From Silanimonas lenta DSM 16282 (GTDB lineage Bacteria > Pseudomonadota > Gammaproteobacteria > Xanthomonadales > Xanthomonadaceae): a DNA stretch of 64,000 nucleotides. Below the pieces are notes generated by a model that worked only from the letters and a program-made list of their open reading frames with translations, ran no database searches and was not told where the DNA came from. Each line of letters begins with the position of its first letter. The stretch's first letter is position 1. A program made the translations under genes and the position numbers. Below are positions 1 to 8,075 of this stretch, piece by piece. The DNA is taken from NCBI RefSeq assembly GCF_000429065.1, contig NZ_AUBD01000005.1:248001-312000 (forward strand), read 5' to 3'.

Positions 1-2
1 GG

Positions 3-164
3 GCCCTGCTGTGGATCTTCTCCGGCGGCGTGGCCTACACGCTCGGCACCCTGTTCTACCTGAGCCGGCGCATCCGCTACACCCACACCATCTGGCATGG
101 CTTCGTGCTGGCCGGCAGCGGCCTGCACTTCGCGGCGGTGGCGACGCAGGTCTGGGGGCACTGA
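3..164 (+). CDS. TrhA/hemolysin III family membrane protein, C-terminal end (partial)
   Basis: Only the last 53 codons are in the window; the 5' part lies before base 1. The reading frame starting at base 3 gives two hydrophobic stretches, one beginning [19 protein letters not shown] and one containing [17 protein letters not shown], before a TGA at 162-164. The GGVAYTLG motif followed by a short basic loop and a W-H-x-F helix carrying a second histidine is characteristic of the last two helices of the TrhA/YqfA (hemolysin III, PAQR-like) family. Members are seven-helix inner-membrane proteins whose conserved histidines are thought to bind a metal. The usual length is about 210 residues, so roughly a quarter of the protein is visible. 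A dispersed repeat begins 14 bases after the stop codon. The family call is fairly firm; the function is not established. Confidence 0.75.
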   Translation, partial: ALLWIFSGGVAYTLGTLFYLSRRIRYTHTIWHGFVLAGSGLHFAAVATQVWGH

Positions 165-177
165 GCCGCGCGCATAT

Positions 178-350
178 CTCGTGCAGACGGCGGTCGCGGG
201 CGAGCCTGCCTGCCGCGTGCGGCATTTCGCTCTTCCCTCGGTCGGGGCACTCCTGCCCCGACTCGGGCGCTCGCCATCCATGGCTCGCTTGCCGCGAAAC
301 GCCACCCGCGGCGTCGCGGCTCGCGGCGGAACACCCGGAGCGCCGCGCCC
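178..350 (-). repeat. Dispersed intergenic repeat, copy A
   Basis: Non-coding stretch between the TrhA-family gene and rimI. Three blocks recur, in inverted orientation, in the gap at 30.6-30.9 kb: bases 178-197 match 30859-30878 (19 of 20), bases 200-223 match 30898-30921 (24 of 24), and bases 335-350 match 30786-30801 (16 of 16). Block order is rearranged between copies. The centre holds a perfect 9-bp hairpin, GTCGGGGCA / TGCCCCGAC at 241-249 and 254-262, with a 4-base loop. Strand is given relative to copy B as plus. No open reading frame or transposase is present, so this is a non-autonomous or structural repeat. Confidence 0.7.
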
Positions 351-368
351 GAATCCGCGCCATGCCGC

Positions 369-848
369 CTAGCGCTCCGGCGGAAGCAGCTCCATCGCCA
401 TCACGATCGCATCCTCCCGCCCGTCCTTGGCCGGGTAGTAGCGCGGCCGCTGGCCGATCTCGTTGAAGCCCTCGCTGGCATAGAGCGCGATCGCGGCCGG
501 GTTCGAGGGCCGCACCTCGAGGAAGACCCGGTCGGCCATGTGCCAGCGGGCAAGGTCGATCATCCGCCGGAGCAGCCGCCGGCCAAGCCCCCGGCCCTGC
601 CAGGCCGGGTCCACGCAGAGGTTCAGCAGATGCGCCTCGTCGGCGCCGATGCTGAGCACGCCATAGCCCAGTACCCCCTCGGCCGACTCCGCCACCCAGC
701 ACTGGTAACCCGCGCCCAGGCAATCGCGGAAGATGCCCGGTGTCCAGGGGAAGGCATAGGCCCGCGCCTCGATCGCGGCCACCAGCGGCACGTCGACCTG
801 CCGCATCGGCCGGAACTGCACCGCCTCCTGCAGCCGCGCGGCGGCCAT
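369..848 (-). CDS. rimI: Ribosomal protein S18 alanine N-acetyltransferase RimI
   Basis: A 159-residue GNAT acetyltransferase, the normal RimI length. RimI transfers acetyl from acetyl-CoA to the N-terminal alanine of ribosomal protein S18 in the cytoplasm. Visible motifs are the acetyl-CoA pyrophosphate loop QGRGLG at residues 84-89, the RimI-specific EVRPSN block at 111-116 with the candidate general base Glu111, and the tyrosine pair in RYYPA near 137-138, which supplies the general acid in characterised RimI. It is the last gene of a reverse-strand operon pssA - HolD-like gene - rimI. The start ATG at 848 lies six bases after the stop of the preceding small gene. RimI beside a gene resembling DNA polymerase III psi mirrors the holD-rimI pair of enterobacteria. 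Function is confidently assigned from motifs and length. Confidence 0.92.
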   Translation of the reverse strand: MAAARLQEAVQFRPMRQVDVPLVAAIEARAYAFPWTPGIFRDCLGAGYQCWVAESAEGVLGYGVLSIGADEAHLLNLCVDPAWQGRGLGRRLLRRMIDLARWHMADRVFLEVRPSNPAAIALYASEGFNEIGQRPRYYPAKDGREDAIVMAMELLPPER

Positions 849-854
849 GCGCCT

Positions 855-1106
855 TCAGCCTCCACGCCGCCAGTCGCGCACGCGGCGCCAGAGCGCCCGC
901 TTGAAGGCAGCGTCCCGTGGCGTGCCCTCGGGCGCCGGCCACTCCTGCCAGAGAGCCCCCACCCAGCGCTCCAGCCGGGCCCGCAGGGCCGGCGGCAGCC
1001 CGCGATCGGCCAGCCGCGGGGGCGCCACGGGCGCGGCCCCGCGCCGCACCCAGAGCCGGTAGCCCATGGCCTCGAGGCTGCGGCGGGCAAGCGGCCCGGG
1101 GTTCAT
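855..1106 (-). CDS. Small protein upstream of rimI; possible reduced DNA polymerase III psi (HolD-like)
   Basis: An 83-residue basic, tryptophan-rich protein with no domain I can name with certainty. Its ATG (1104-1106) overlaps the TGA of pssA as ATGA, and rimI starts six bases after its stop, so translational coupling is likely. The N-terminal part (ARRSLEAMGYRLWVRRG, residues 7-23) resembles from memory the N-terminal motif of E. coli HolD, which has an R-x-x-L-x-x-L/M-G-x-x-x-W-x-x-R pattern used to contact the clamp loader. The C-terminal ALWRRVRDW (71-79) resembles HolD's terminal ALWQQI helix. HolD lies immediately upstream of rimI in E. coli and relatives. At 83 residues it would lack much of the middle of the 137-residue E. 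coli protein. The gene is well supported; the HolD identity is inference from position plus two short motifs. Confidence 0.62.
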   Translation of the reverse strand: MNPGPLARRSLEAMGYRLWVRRGAAPVAPPRLADRGLPPALRARLERWVGALWQEWPAPEGTPRDAAFKRALWRRVRDWRRGG

Positions 1107-1885
1107 GGCGCGCCTGCTCCCGGCGGCGTGGCCGGGCGGCGGCGCTGCCACAGCCAGAGCGCAGGGCCGCTCAGCACATAGGCCATGGCGACCACGAACA
1201 CCACCTTGGCGGCATCGATCAGCAGGGCCACCAGCACCGCCACCACCAGCAGCATGAACCAGAACGGCACCCGGTCGCCGGGCCAGGCCTTGAAGCTGAA
1301 GAAGCGGATGCGGCTGACCATCAGCAGGGCGCAGGCCACGGTGACCGCCAGCGCCACCCAGCGCATCTCGTCCCCGGTATAGCCAAGGCTGGTGAGGCAC
1401 CAGACCACGCTGATCATGGCGCCGGCCGAGGCCGGACTGGCCAGGCCGATGAACCAGCGCTTGTCGGCCGAACCGGCGGAGACATTGAAGCGGGCAAGCC
1501 GCAGGGCGGCGCAGGCCACGTAGAGGAAGGCCGCGGCCCAGCCCACCTTGGCCAGGGTGCCGCCGTCGAGGGTGAACTGCACCAGGGCCCAGTGGAACAT
1601 GACGAGCGCCGGGGCCATGCCGAAGCTGATGAGGTCGGAGAGCGAGTCGTACTGCACCCCGAACTCGCTGGTGGTGCCGGTCATCCGCGCCACCCGGCCA
1701 TCCACGCCATCGAACAGCCCGGCCACCAGCACGGCGATGCAGGCCGCCTCGAAACGGCCATTGGCCGCGGCGAGGATGGCGTAGAAGCCGGCGAACATGT
1801 TCGCCGTGGTGAGCAGATTGGGCAGCAGGTAGATGTGCCGGCTGCGCGGCCGCCGGGCCGCGGCGTCGTGGGGCAGGTCGTCCAT
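1103..1885 (-). CDS. pssA: CDP-diacylglycerol--serine O-phosphatidyltransferase
   Basis: A 260-residue integral membrane enzyme of the CDP-alcohol phosphatidyltransferase family. It joins CDP-diacylglycerol and L-serine to give phosphatidylserine, the precursor of phosphatidylethanolamine. The catalytic signature is complete and correctly spaced: D59-x2-D62-G-x2-A66-R67-x8-G76-x3-D80-x3-D84. Several hydrophobic helices flank it, and the N-terminal IYLLPNLLTTANMFAGF motif is typical of the membrane-embedded PssA of this type rather than the soluble E. coli enzyme. It is the first gene of the reverse operon with the HolD-like gene and rimI. A TACACT hexamer ends exactly six bases before the ATG (bases 1892-1897, reverse strand) and no Shine-Dalgarno sequence is visible, so the mRNA may be leaderless. 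Confidence 0.93.
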   Translation of the reverse strand: MDDLPHDAAARRPRSRHIYLLPNLLTTANMFAGFYAILAAANGRFEAACIAVLVAGLFDGVDGRVARMTGTTSEFGVQYDSLSDLISFGMAPALVMFHWALVQFTLDGGTLAKVGWAAAFLYVACAALRLARFNVSAGSADKRWFIGLASPASAGAMISVVWCLTSLGYTGDEMRWVALAVTVACALLMVSRIRFFSFKAWPGDRVPFWFMLLVVAVLVALLIDAAKVVFVVAMAYVLSGPALWLWQRRRPATPPGAGAP

Positions 1886-1891
1886 CCCGCG

Positions 1892-1897
1892 AGTGTA
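1892..1897 (-). promoter_or_regulatory. -10 box six bases before the pssA start (leaderless pattern)
   Basis: On the reverse strand the order is TACACT, six bases (CGCGGG), then ATG. Transcription normally begins about six to seven bases after a -10 hexamer, which would place the first transcribed base at the start codon. No clear -35 or ribosome binding site is seen. The same arrangement precedes several other genes in this window. Confidence 0.5.
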
Positions 1898-1977
1898 GCC
1901 GCTGGCGGCCGCCCCCGGCCTGCACGCCCGGCCGGGATGGCGCTACCATGCCCCCATCCCCCTTCCGGAGCCACTCC

Positions 1978-2364
1978 ATGCGCTGCCTCGTCCTCGCCCT
2001 CGGCATGGCCCTGGCCACCCCCCTGCTGGCCCAGGACCCGGTCTACACCTGGGTCGATGCCAATGGCGTGCGCCATTACGCCCAGACCCCGCCCACCGGG
2101 GTGAAGTACGAGGTACGGGGGGTGCGCAGCCAGACGGTGGGCACCGATTCGCCCAAGCCGGCTGAAACCGCCGATGCCCAGCGCCCGGAAGACAGGGCGG
2201 CCTGTGAGCGTGCCCGGCTGGCGCTGGAGCAGCTGAACTCAGGAGCACCGCTGGAGATGGACAAGGATGGCAGCGGAAAGCTGCAGCGCCTCACCGAAGA
2301 AGACCGCGCCACCCAGCGTCGTCTCGCCGAGCAGGCCATTCGCGCCTATTGCGTTGGCGGCTGA
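1978..2364 (+). CDS. DUF4124 domain-containing exported protein
   Basis: A 128-residue small periplasmic or envelope protein. Residues 1-18 form a signal peptide ending PLLA before QDP. The mature N-terminus carries the hallmark of DUF4124, YTWVDANGVRHYAQTPP (about residues 23-39), where an aromatic/W-x-D-x-x-G turn is followed by the H-Y-x-D/Q-x-P-P motif. The C-terminal half is polar, with two cysteines that could pair. An upstream in-frame ATG exists at 1948, but the start at 1978 is chosen because GGAG at 1967-1970 is correctly spaced and the signal peptide then starts at once. Its function is unknown in the family, which is abundant in Xanthomonadaceae and Pseudomonas. It stands alone between the divergent pssA operon and proS. 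Confidence 0.8.
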   Translation: MRCLVLALGMALATPLLAQDPVYTWVDANGVRHYAQTPPTGVKYEVRGVRSQTVGTDSPKPAETADAQRPEDRAACERARLALEQLNSGAPLEMDKDGSGKLQRLTEEDRATQRRLAEQAIRAYCVGG

Positions 2365-2386
2365 AGCAGCGCCCCCGGGCCGGGGC

Positions 2387-2392
2387 TAGAAT
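2387..2392 (+). promoter_or_regulatory. Candidate -10 element for proS
   Basis: TAGAAT lies 27 bases before the proS ATG in the 55-base gap after the DUF4124 gene. No convincing -35 hexamer is present 17 bases upstream. The call rests on the match to the sigma-70 -10 consensus and its position in an otherwise GC-saturated gap. Confidence 0.35.
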
Positions 2393-2419
2393 GGCGGCTT
2401 TGCTGCCTTTCGCCTGCCC

Positions 2420-4138
2420 ATGCGCCTGTCCTGCTTCCACCTCTCCACCACCAAGGAAACCCCGGCCGACGCCGAGATCGTCAGCCACCGCCTGATGCTG
2501 CGCGCCGGCATGGTGCGCAGGCTCGGTGCCGGCCTCTACACCTGGACTCCACTGGGCCTGCGGGTGCTGCGCAAGGTGGAGGGCGTGGTGCGCGAGGAGA
2601 TGGAGCGCGCCGGGGCCATCGAGGTACTGATGCCGGCGGTGCAGCCGCGCGAGCTGTGGGAGGAGACCGGGCGCTGGGCCCGCTTCGGCGGCCAGCTGCT
2701 GAAGATCACCGACCGCAAGGGGCAGGAGTACTGCTTCGGCCCCACCCATGAGGAAGTGATCACCGACTTCGCGCGCAGCGAGCTGTCCAGCTACCGTCAG
2801 CTGCCGAAGAACTTCTTCCAGATCCAGACCAAGTTCCGCGACGAGATCCGCCCGCGCTTCGGTGTGATGCGGGCCCGCGAGTTCCTGATGAAGGACGCCT
2901 ACTCCTTCCACCTCACGCCGGAATGCCTGGCGAAGGAGTACGCGAACATGTACGAGGCCTACGGGCGCATCTTCACCCGGCTCGGCCTGCGCTTCCGCGC
3001 CGTGGCCGCCGACACCGGCGCCATCGGCGGCAGCGCCTCGCACGAGTTCCACGTGCTGGCCGAATCCGGCGAGGATGCCATCGCTTTCTCCGACGCGTCC
3101 GACTACGCTGCCAACGTGGAGCTGGCCGAGGCCCTGGCCCCGGCCACGCCGCGCCCGGCCCCGGCAGAGGCCCTGCGCAAGGTCGCCACGCCGACCCAGC
3201 GCACCTGCGAAGCGGTGGCGGCCCTGCTCGGCCTGCCGCTCGAGCGCACGGTGAAGTCGGTGGCCCTCATGGGCGATCCTGCCGCGCTCGGCGGCAGCGG
3301 CTTCGTGCTGGCCCTGCTGCGTGGCGACCACACGCTCAACGAAATCAAGCTCTCCAAGCTCCCTGGGCTGGCCGAGCACCGCCTGGCCACCGAGGAGGAG
3401 ATCCGCGAGCACCTCGGTGCCGCCCCGGGCTTCCTCGGGCCGGTGGCCCCGCGCCGGCCACTGACGGTGATCGCCGACCGCAGCGTGGCCGTCATGGCCG
3501 ATTTCGTGGTGGGCGCCAACGAGGATGGCTTCCATCTCGCCGGCGTGAACTTCGGCCGCGACCTGCCGGAGCCTGCCCTGGTGGCCGACCTGCGCAATGT
3601 GGTGGAGGGCGACCCCTCGCCCGACGGCCAGGGCCGGCTGCGCATCGCCCGCGGCATCGAGGTGGGCCACGTGTTCCAGCTCGGACGCAAATATGCCGAG
3701 GCCATGGGAGCCACCGTGCTGGATGCCGAGGGCAAGGCGCAGGTGATGTCCATGGGCTGCTATGGCATCGGCGTGTCGCGCATCGTGGCCGCTGCCATCG
3801 AGCAGAACCACGACGAAAACGGCATCCGCTGGCCGGAGGCGATGGCCCCGTGGCGGGTGGCGGTCTGCATCATCAACCCGAAGCAGGATCCGGCGGTGAC
3901 CGCGGCGGCCGAGGCCCTCTATGGCGAGCTTTCGGCCCGCGGCGTGGAGGTGCTGCTCGATGACCGCGGCCTGCGGCCAGGACAGATGTTCGCCGACATC
4001 GAACTGATCGGCATCCCGCACCGGGTGGTGGTGTCGGAACGCGGGCTGGCCGCGGGCACCTTCGAATACCGCGCCCGCACGGCCGAGGCCGCGGAGAACC
4101 TCGGCCGCGAGCAGGTATTGGCCCGCCTCGGCGCCTGA
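2420..4138 (+). CDS. proS: Prolyl-tRNA synthetase (bacterial type with editing domain)
   Basis: A 572-residue class II aminoacyl-tRNA synthetase, matching the usual length of about 565-575 for the bacterial ProRS carrying an inserted editing (INS/YbaK-like) domain. It charges tRNA-Pro with proline in the cytoplasm and hydrolyses misacylated Ala-tRNA-Pro. The N-terminal catalytic core includes the class II motif 2 region around [20 protein letters not shown] (residues 139-158) and the motif 3 region near [17 protein letters not shown]. The editing domain occupies about residues 225-395, and a C-terminal anticodon-binding domain ends with a valine- and leucine-rich segment. The ATG at 2420 begins [19 protein letters not shown], the conserved ProRS N-terminus. 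It is transcribed alone. Confidence is high. Confidence 0.97.
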   Translation: MRLSCFHLSTTKETPADAEIVSHRLMLRAGMVRRLGAGLYTWTPLGLRVLRKVEGVVREEMERAGAIEVLMPAVQPRELWEETGRWARFGGQLLKITDRKGQEYCFGPTHEEVITDFARSELSSYRQLPKNFFQIQTKFRDEIRPRFGVMRAREFLMKDAYSFHLTPECLAKEYANMYEAYGRIFTRLGLRFRAVAADTGAIGGSASHEFHVLAESGEDAIAFSDASDYAANVELAEALAPATPRPAPAEALRKVATPTQRTCEAVAALLGLPLERTVKSVALMGDPAALGGSGFVLALLRGDHTLNEIKLSKLPGLAEHRLATEEEIREHLGAAPGFLGPVAPRRPLTVIADRSVAVMADFVVGANEDGFHLAGVNFGRDLPEPALVADLRNVVEGDPSPDGQGRLRIARGIEVGHVFQLGRKYAEAMGATVLDAEGKAQVMSMGCYGIGVSRIVAAAIEQNHDENGIRWPEAMAPWRVAVCIINPKQDPAVTAAAEALYGELSARGVEVLLDDRGLRPGQMFADIELIGIPHRVVVSERGLAAGTFEYRARTAEAAENLGREQVLARLGA

Positions 4139-4303
4139 AGACGGACGAAAGTCTCCGGCCCGGAGCCGGGGCCGCGGCGGCGCGCCCCGGCGAATGAATC
4201 CTTCGGGGAAACCCCGGCCATTTCCCATGCCCGGCCCGGGCGATTACCATGGGCGGAATTTCCGGATACCCCCCGGACATTCCACACCCACGAGGAGCCC
4301 GAT

Positions 4304-4672
4304 ATGCCCGTGAACCTGGAAGGACTCTCCCCGAAGGAGCTGGATGCCCTGATCTCGAAAGCCAAGCAGCGCAAGCAGAAACTGCAGAAGCGCCCACCGC
4401 TCGCCGAGGTGCGCAAGGCCCTGGCGGCGCTGGCGAAGAAGCATGGCTATACCCTGGCCGAAGTGCTCGGCGGCAAGGCCGCGGCGGGCGGCCGCAAACC
4501 CGGCAGGAAGGCAGGGGCAAAACCCCGCAAATCTCCGGCCAAGGGGAGCAAGGTGCCGCCGAAATACCGCCATCCGGAAACCGGCGAGACCTGGTCGGGC
4601 CGCGGCATCATGCCGAAGTGGCTGGCCGCGGAAATCGCACGGGGCCGCACCCGCGAGGAATTCGCGATCTGA
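4304..4672 (+). CDS. H-NS-like nucleoid-associated DNA-binding protein
   Basis: A 122-residue basic protein of the H-NS histone family. These proteins bind and bridge AT-rich DNA and silence transferred genes. The N-terminal 45 residues (LSPKELDALISKAKQRKQKL and following) form the predicted helical oligomerisation region. Residues 55-85 are a Lys/Pro/Ala-rich linker. The C-terminal DNA-binding motif is YRHPETGETWSGRGIMPKWL at 88-107, where W97-S-G-R-G-x-x-P104 is the AT-hook-like loop of H-NS. The length suits the short H-NS/XrvA-type proteins of Xanthomonadaceae. The start follows CGAGGAG with good spacing. A strong intrinsic terminator lies 13 bases after the stop, so it is monocistronic. 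The lower-GC metal island elsewhere in this window would be a plausible silencing target (inference). Confidence 0.88.
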   Translation: MPVNLEGLSPKELDALISKAKQRKQKLQKRPPLAEVRKALAALAKKHGYTLAEVLGGKAAAGGRKPGRKAGAKPRKSPAKGSKVPPKYRHPETGETWSGRGIMPKWLAAEIARGRTREEFAI

Positions 4673-4684
4673 TGCCGCAACCAC

Positions 4685-4723
4685 CGCCGTCCCGGCCCAG
4701 CGGCCGGGGCGGCGTTTTCGTTT
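4685..4723 (+). terminator. Rho-independent terminator after the H-NS-like gene
   Basis: A 13-bp stem (4685-4697 paired with 4702-4714, one G-T pair) with a CAGC loop is followed by TTTTCGTTT. It lies 13 bases after the stop codon and just before the convergent ThrE-like gene. Confidence 0.9.
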
Positions 4724-4732
4724 CACGGCGCC

Positions 4733-5980
4733 CTACAGATGCCGCCGCGGCGGCACCAGCAGATTGCCGAACAGCAGCCCGGCCACCAGGGCGGTGAGCG
4801 CCGCGAGCACCGCCACCGCGGTATCCAGCCCCAGGGCCACGTCGCGCTCCAGCACCGAGGTGAGGCTGCGGAAGCCCACGCTGCCGGGCACCAAGAGGAT
4901 GATGCCGGACACCCTGAGGAGGGCGCCGGGGCGGCGGAAAATCCGTCCGTACGCATTCGAAATCGCCGCCACGCCGAGACCGGCGAAGAACACACCGCCG
5001 GCGAAATGCCCGGAGGCAAGGCCGAGGTACTCGCCGCCGATACGGGTGAGGCCATAGCCGATCCAGGCTCCCGCCATCACCACCGGCACGTCGCGCCGGG
5101 CAGCCCCGAACAGCACGGCAAAGGCGCCGGAACCCACCAGCAGGCCCAGCCATTCCCAGTACGGGGCGAGACTGGCCCCGGTGGCGAGGCGCGGCTGCCA
5201 GCCGATGGCATGCACGAGCTGGGTGGCGGCGATGGTGCCGAAGGTGAGCTTGAGCAGCACCACGCTGGCGCCGGCGAAGCGCGCCGTGCCCGAGGCCCAG
5301 TTGCCGCTGGAAAGCTCGGCCACCGCGGTGGTCAGCATCAGGCCGGGCATCAGCACGATCAGCGAGGCGATCACCACGGTCTGCAGCGAGAGCGGGACGA
5401 GGAAGGCCGCGATCGCCGAGGCCACGAAGGTGGCGATCATCGCGGCCAGGGCCTCGCTGGCCTCGTTGAGCCGCGGGCGCTTGGCGGCCGGCACGGCGAT
5501 CAGCCCGATCAGGAGGCCGATCAGGGCCGAGGCCAGCACGTCGGCCACGCTGGTGCGCAGCAGGGCGGCCACCGAGCCGGAAGCGAGGCCGAAGGCCAGC
5601 ACCGTGGCCGCGAGTCGCTTCCGGGTCGGCGGGCGGTCGAGCACGGTGAGGGCCTGGAGACCGGCCTCGACCTCCAGCGTGCCGGCCATCACCCGCTCGG
5701 CGATGTCGTCGACCATGGCCATGGCCCTGAGGTCGATGTCGCCCGGCGAGAGCCGCAGCACGCGGGTGATCTCCGCGCCGTCGCTGTTCTGCGGCGTGGA
5801 GAAGGACAGGATGATGCCGGTGGGATTGCTCCAGATCTCGGTATGCACCCCGAGCCGCTGCGAGACCACGCGGATGGCGCCCTCGAGACGCGGCGTGGAA
5901 GTGCCGCAGGCGTGCAGGCGCCGCGCCAGCTCGACGATGAAGTTGCAACGGTGGCGGAACGGGCTGGCGGCGATGGTCAT
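4733..5980 (-). CDS. Threonine/serine exporter family protein (ThrE-like)
   Basis: A 415-residue inner-membrane protein. The N-terminal soluble part (about 1-120) begins with FIVELARRLHACGTSTPRLE, the conserved opening of the ThrE/DUF1212 domain, and includes SNPTGIILSF. Ten or so hydrophobic helices follow, organised as the DUF1212 half plus a C-terminal DUF3815-like half in one chain, as in Corynebacterium ThrE. Characterised members export threonine and serine; the substrate here is inferred. The start at 5980 (MTIAASPFRH) is chosen because the domain begins at once after it; a longer in-frame extension would run into the divergent transporter's promoter region. The gene diverges from the EamA transporter and converges on the H-NS-like gene, separated from it by a strong terminator. 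Confidence 0.8.
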   Translation of the reverse strand: MTIAASPFRHRCNFIVELARRLHACGTSTPRLEGAIRVVSQRLGVHTEIWSNPTGIILSFSTPQNSDGAEITRVLRLSPGDIDLRAMAMVDDIAERVMAGTLEVEAGLQALTVLDRPPTRKRLAATVLAFGLASGSVAALLRTSVADVLASALIGLLIGLIAVPAAKRPRLNEASEALAAMIATFVASAIAAFLVPLSLQTVVIASLIVLMPGLMLTTAVAELSSGNWASGTARFAGASVVLLKLTFGTIAATQLVHAIGWQPRLATGASLAPYWEWLGLLVGSGAFAVLFGAARRDVPVVMAGAWIGYGLTRIGGEYLGLASGHFAGGVFFAGLGVAAISNAYGRIFRRPGALLRVSGIILLVPGSVGFRSLTSVLERDVALGLDTAVAVLAALTALVAGLLFGNLLVPPRRHL

Positions 5981-6065
5981 GGCCGGGAAAGCATGGCAGA
6001 AAGCCCCCGGCATCGCGGACAATCGCCGCCTCCCGCCGGCCGGCCCGGCATCCGTCCCGCTCCGC

Positions 6066-6953
6066 ATGGGCCTCGGTGAACTGTTCTCCCTGCTCTCGGC
6101 GGCCGCCTGGGCCGTGGGCGTCATCCTCTACCGCCAGCTCGGCGCGAGCCTGCCGCCCCTGCAGCTCAACCTGGTGAAGAACCTGCTGGTGCTGGGCATG
6201 GTGGCGCTCGCCATCCCGCTGCTACACGGCCCGGCCCTGCCCGCCTTCGATGCCGGCTCGGTCGCCATCGCGCTCGCCAGCGGCTTTGTCGGCATCGCCG
6301 TGGCCGACACCCTGTACTTCCGCGCGCTCAACCAGCTCGGCGCCGGGCGCATGGGCATCCTCGGCAATGTCTACAGCCCGGCGGTCATCCTGCTCAGCTT
6401 CCTGTTCCTCGACGAGCGCCTGACACTGCTGCAGTTCCTCGGCTTCGGCCTGGTGAGCCTCGGCGTCTTCCTGGTGGCCGAACGCCGCGCCGGCGATGCC
6501 GGCGGCGGCCCGGCCCTGCTGCGCGGCCTCGCCATCGGCCTTGCCGCCATCCTGCTGATGGCGGTGGCCATCGTGATGGTGAAGCGCACTCTGGAATCGC
6601 AGCCCCTGCTCTGGGTCACCGGCCTGCGCATGCTCGGGGCGGTGGGCGGCCTGCTGCTGGTGGGCGGCCTCATGGCCCGGCACCGCGGCACGCCCCTGCT
6701 GCCGCCGCTGCGGGGCCTGCCTTGGCGCAAGCTGGTGCTGGCGGCCTTCGTCGGCCAGTTCCTCTCGATGGTGTTCTGGCTGGGCGGCTACAAGTTCACC
6801 TCGGCCTCGGTGGCGGCTATCCTCAACGAGAGCTCGTCGGTCTTCATCCTGCTGCTCGCCTGGGCCTGGCTGAAGGAGCCGCTCACCCGCCGCGCCATCG
6901 CCGGCGTGGTGTGCACGCTGGCCGGCGTCGGCTGCATGTTGATCCCCGCCTGA
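6066..6953 (+). CDS. EamA/DMT superfamily transporter
   Basis: A 295-residue inner-membrane protein with ten predicted helices made of two tandem EamA repeats (about 1-140 and 155-293). Typical features are the ILGNVYSPAVILLSFLFLDE segment closing the first repeat and ILNESSSVFILLLAWAWLKE closing the second; the glutamate followed by L-T in each (DERLTLLQ, KEPLTRRA) is diagnostic of drug/metabolite transporters. The substrate cannot be read from the sequence. The chosen ATG lies 85 bases from the divergent ThrE-like gene. The Mce-type transporter operon starts ten bases after its stop, so this gene probably shares that transcript. Confidence 0.85.
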   Translation: MGLGELFSLLSAAAWAVGVILYRQLGASLPPLQLNLVKNLLVLGMVALAIPLLHGPALPAFDAGSVAIALASGFVGIAVADTLYFRALNQLGAGRMGILGNVYSPAVILLSFLFLDERLTLLQFLGFGLVSLGVFLVAERRAGDAGGGPALLRGLAIGLAAILLMAVAIVMVKRTLESQPLLWVTGLRMLGAVGGLLLVGGLMARHRGTPLLPPLRGLPWRKLVLAAFVGQFLSMVFWLGGYKFTSASVAAILNESSSVFILLLAWAWLKEPLTRRAIAGVVCTLAGVGCMLIPA

Positions 6954-6963
6954 AAGGAGCCGA

Positions 6964-8073
6964 ATGGCCGAGACGCCGCTGCTGCGCGAGGACCCGGGCC
7001 AGCCCGGCCAGTGGCTCGCCGCCGGCGACTGGACGCTCGCCCATGCCCGGCAGCTCGAGGCCTTCGCCGGATCGGGCGCGGCCGGTGCGCAGCGCCTCGA
7101 CGCCCGCGGCATCGGCCAGCTCGATGCCAGCGGCGCCATGCTGCTCTGGCGCCTCGCGCGCCGCCTCGGGCTGGCGGTGGACGCCCTCGCCCTGCGCCCG
7201 GAGCATGCGCCGCTGTTCGCGGCGGTGCAGGACATCTGCACCAGCCCGGCGCGCCGGGTGGAGAAGGACTACGGCTTCCGCGCCCTGCTCGCCCGCGCCG
7301 GCTTCACGGTGGAGGACTACGCGAAGGAGGTGCTGGCGCTGGTCGCCTTCACCGGCGAGGCTCTGCTCACCGCGCTCAAGGTGGCCGGCAACCCGCGGCG
7401 CTGGCGCTTCACCGCCACCGTGGCGCACATGGAGAGCGTAGGCCTCGATGCCGTGCCCCTGGTGCTGCTGCTCAGCTTCATGGTGGGCGCGGTGGTGGCC
7501 TTCCTCGGGGCCGAGGTGCTGGCCGAGTTCGGTGCCGAGATCTTCGTCGTCGAGCTGATCGGCATCGCCTTCCTGCGCGAGTTCGGCGTGCTGCTCACCG
7601 CGGTGCTGCTGGCCGGGCGCACCGCCAGCGCCTTCACCGCACAGATCGGCGCCATGCAGAGCGGCGAGGAGATCGACGCCATCCGCACCCTCGGCCTCGA
7701 CCCGATGGAACTGCTGGTGCTGCCCCGGCTGGTGGCCCTGCTGCTGATGCTGCCCCTGCTCAGCTTCCTCGCGATGCTGGCCGGCATCGGCGGCGGCATC
7801 ACCATCGGCGCTTCCATGCTCGGCATCTCGCCCGACATGTTCATCGCCCGCCTGCACGAGACCATCGAGGTGCGGCATTTCCTCGTCGGCATGGCCAAGG
7901 CCCCGGTGTTCGCCCTGGTCATCGGCCTCATTGGCTGCCTCGAGGGCATGCAGGTGCAGGGCACGGCGCAGTCGGTGGGCGAGCGCACCACCTCCAGCGT
8001 GGTGCAGACCATCTCGCTGGTGATCGTGATCGACGCGCTCGCCGCGCTCTGGTTCATGGAGATGGGCTTCTAG
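6964..8073 (+). CDS. MlaE-type ABC permease with an N-terminal STAS-like domain
   Basis: A 369-residue inner-membrane permease of the Mce/Mla phospholipid transport family. Residues about 1-105 look like a degenerate STAS domain (LDARGIGQLDASGAMLLWRL). Residues 125-369 are the MlaE/YrbE permease: the amphipathic start, the conserved HMESVGLDAVPLVLLLSFMV, and the signature FTAQIGAMQSGEEIDAIRTL that contacts the ATPase. In E. coli the STAS protein MlaB is separate; here it appears fused. The gene is first in a tight set with the ATPase, MCE protein and lipoprotein (gaps of 2, 1 and an overlap). AAAGGAG precedes the start, overlapping the upstream EamA stop region. The complex would move lipids between the inner and outer membrane. 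Confidence 0.9.
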   Translation: MAETPLLREDPGQPGQWLAAGDWTLAHARQLEAFAGSGAAGAQRLDARGIGQLDASGAMLLWRLARRLGLAVDALALRPEHAPLFAAVQDICTSPARRVEKDYGFRALLARAGFTVEDYAKEVLALVAFTGEALLTALKVAGNPRRWRFTATVAHMESVGLDAVPLVLLLSFMVGAVVAFLGAEVLAEFGAEIFVVELIGIAFLREFGVLLTAVLLAGRTASAFTAQIGAMQSGEEIDAIRTLGLDPMELLVLPRLVALLLMLPLLSFLAMLAGIGGGITIGASMLGISPDMFIARLHETIEVRHFLVGMAKAPVFALVIGLIGCLEGMQVQGTAQSVGERTTSSVVQTISLVIVIDALAALWFMEMGF

Positions 8074-8075
8074 GC

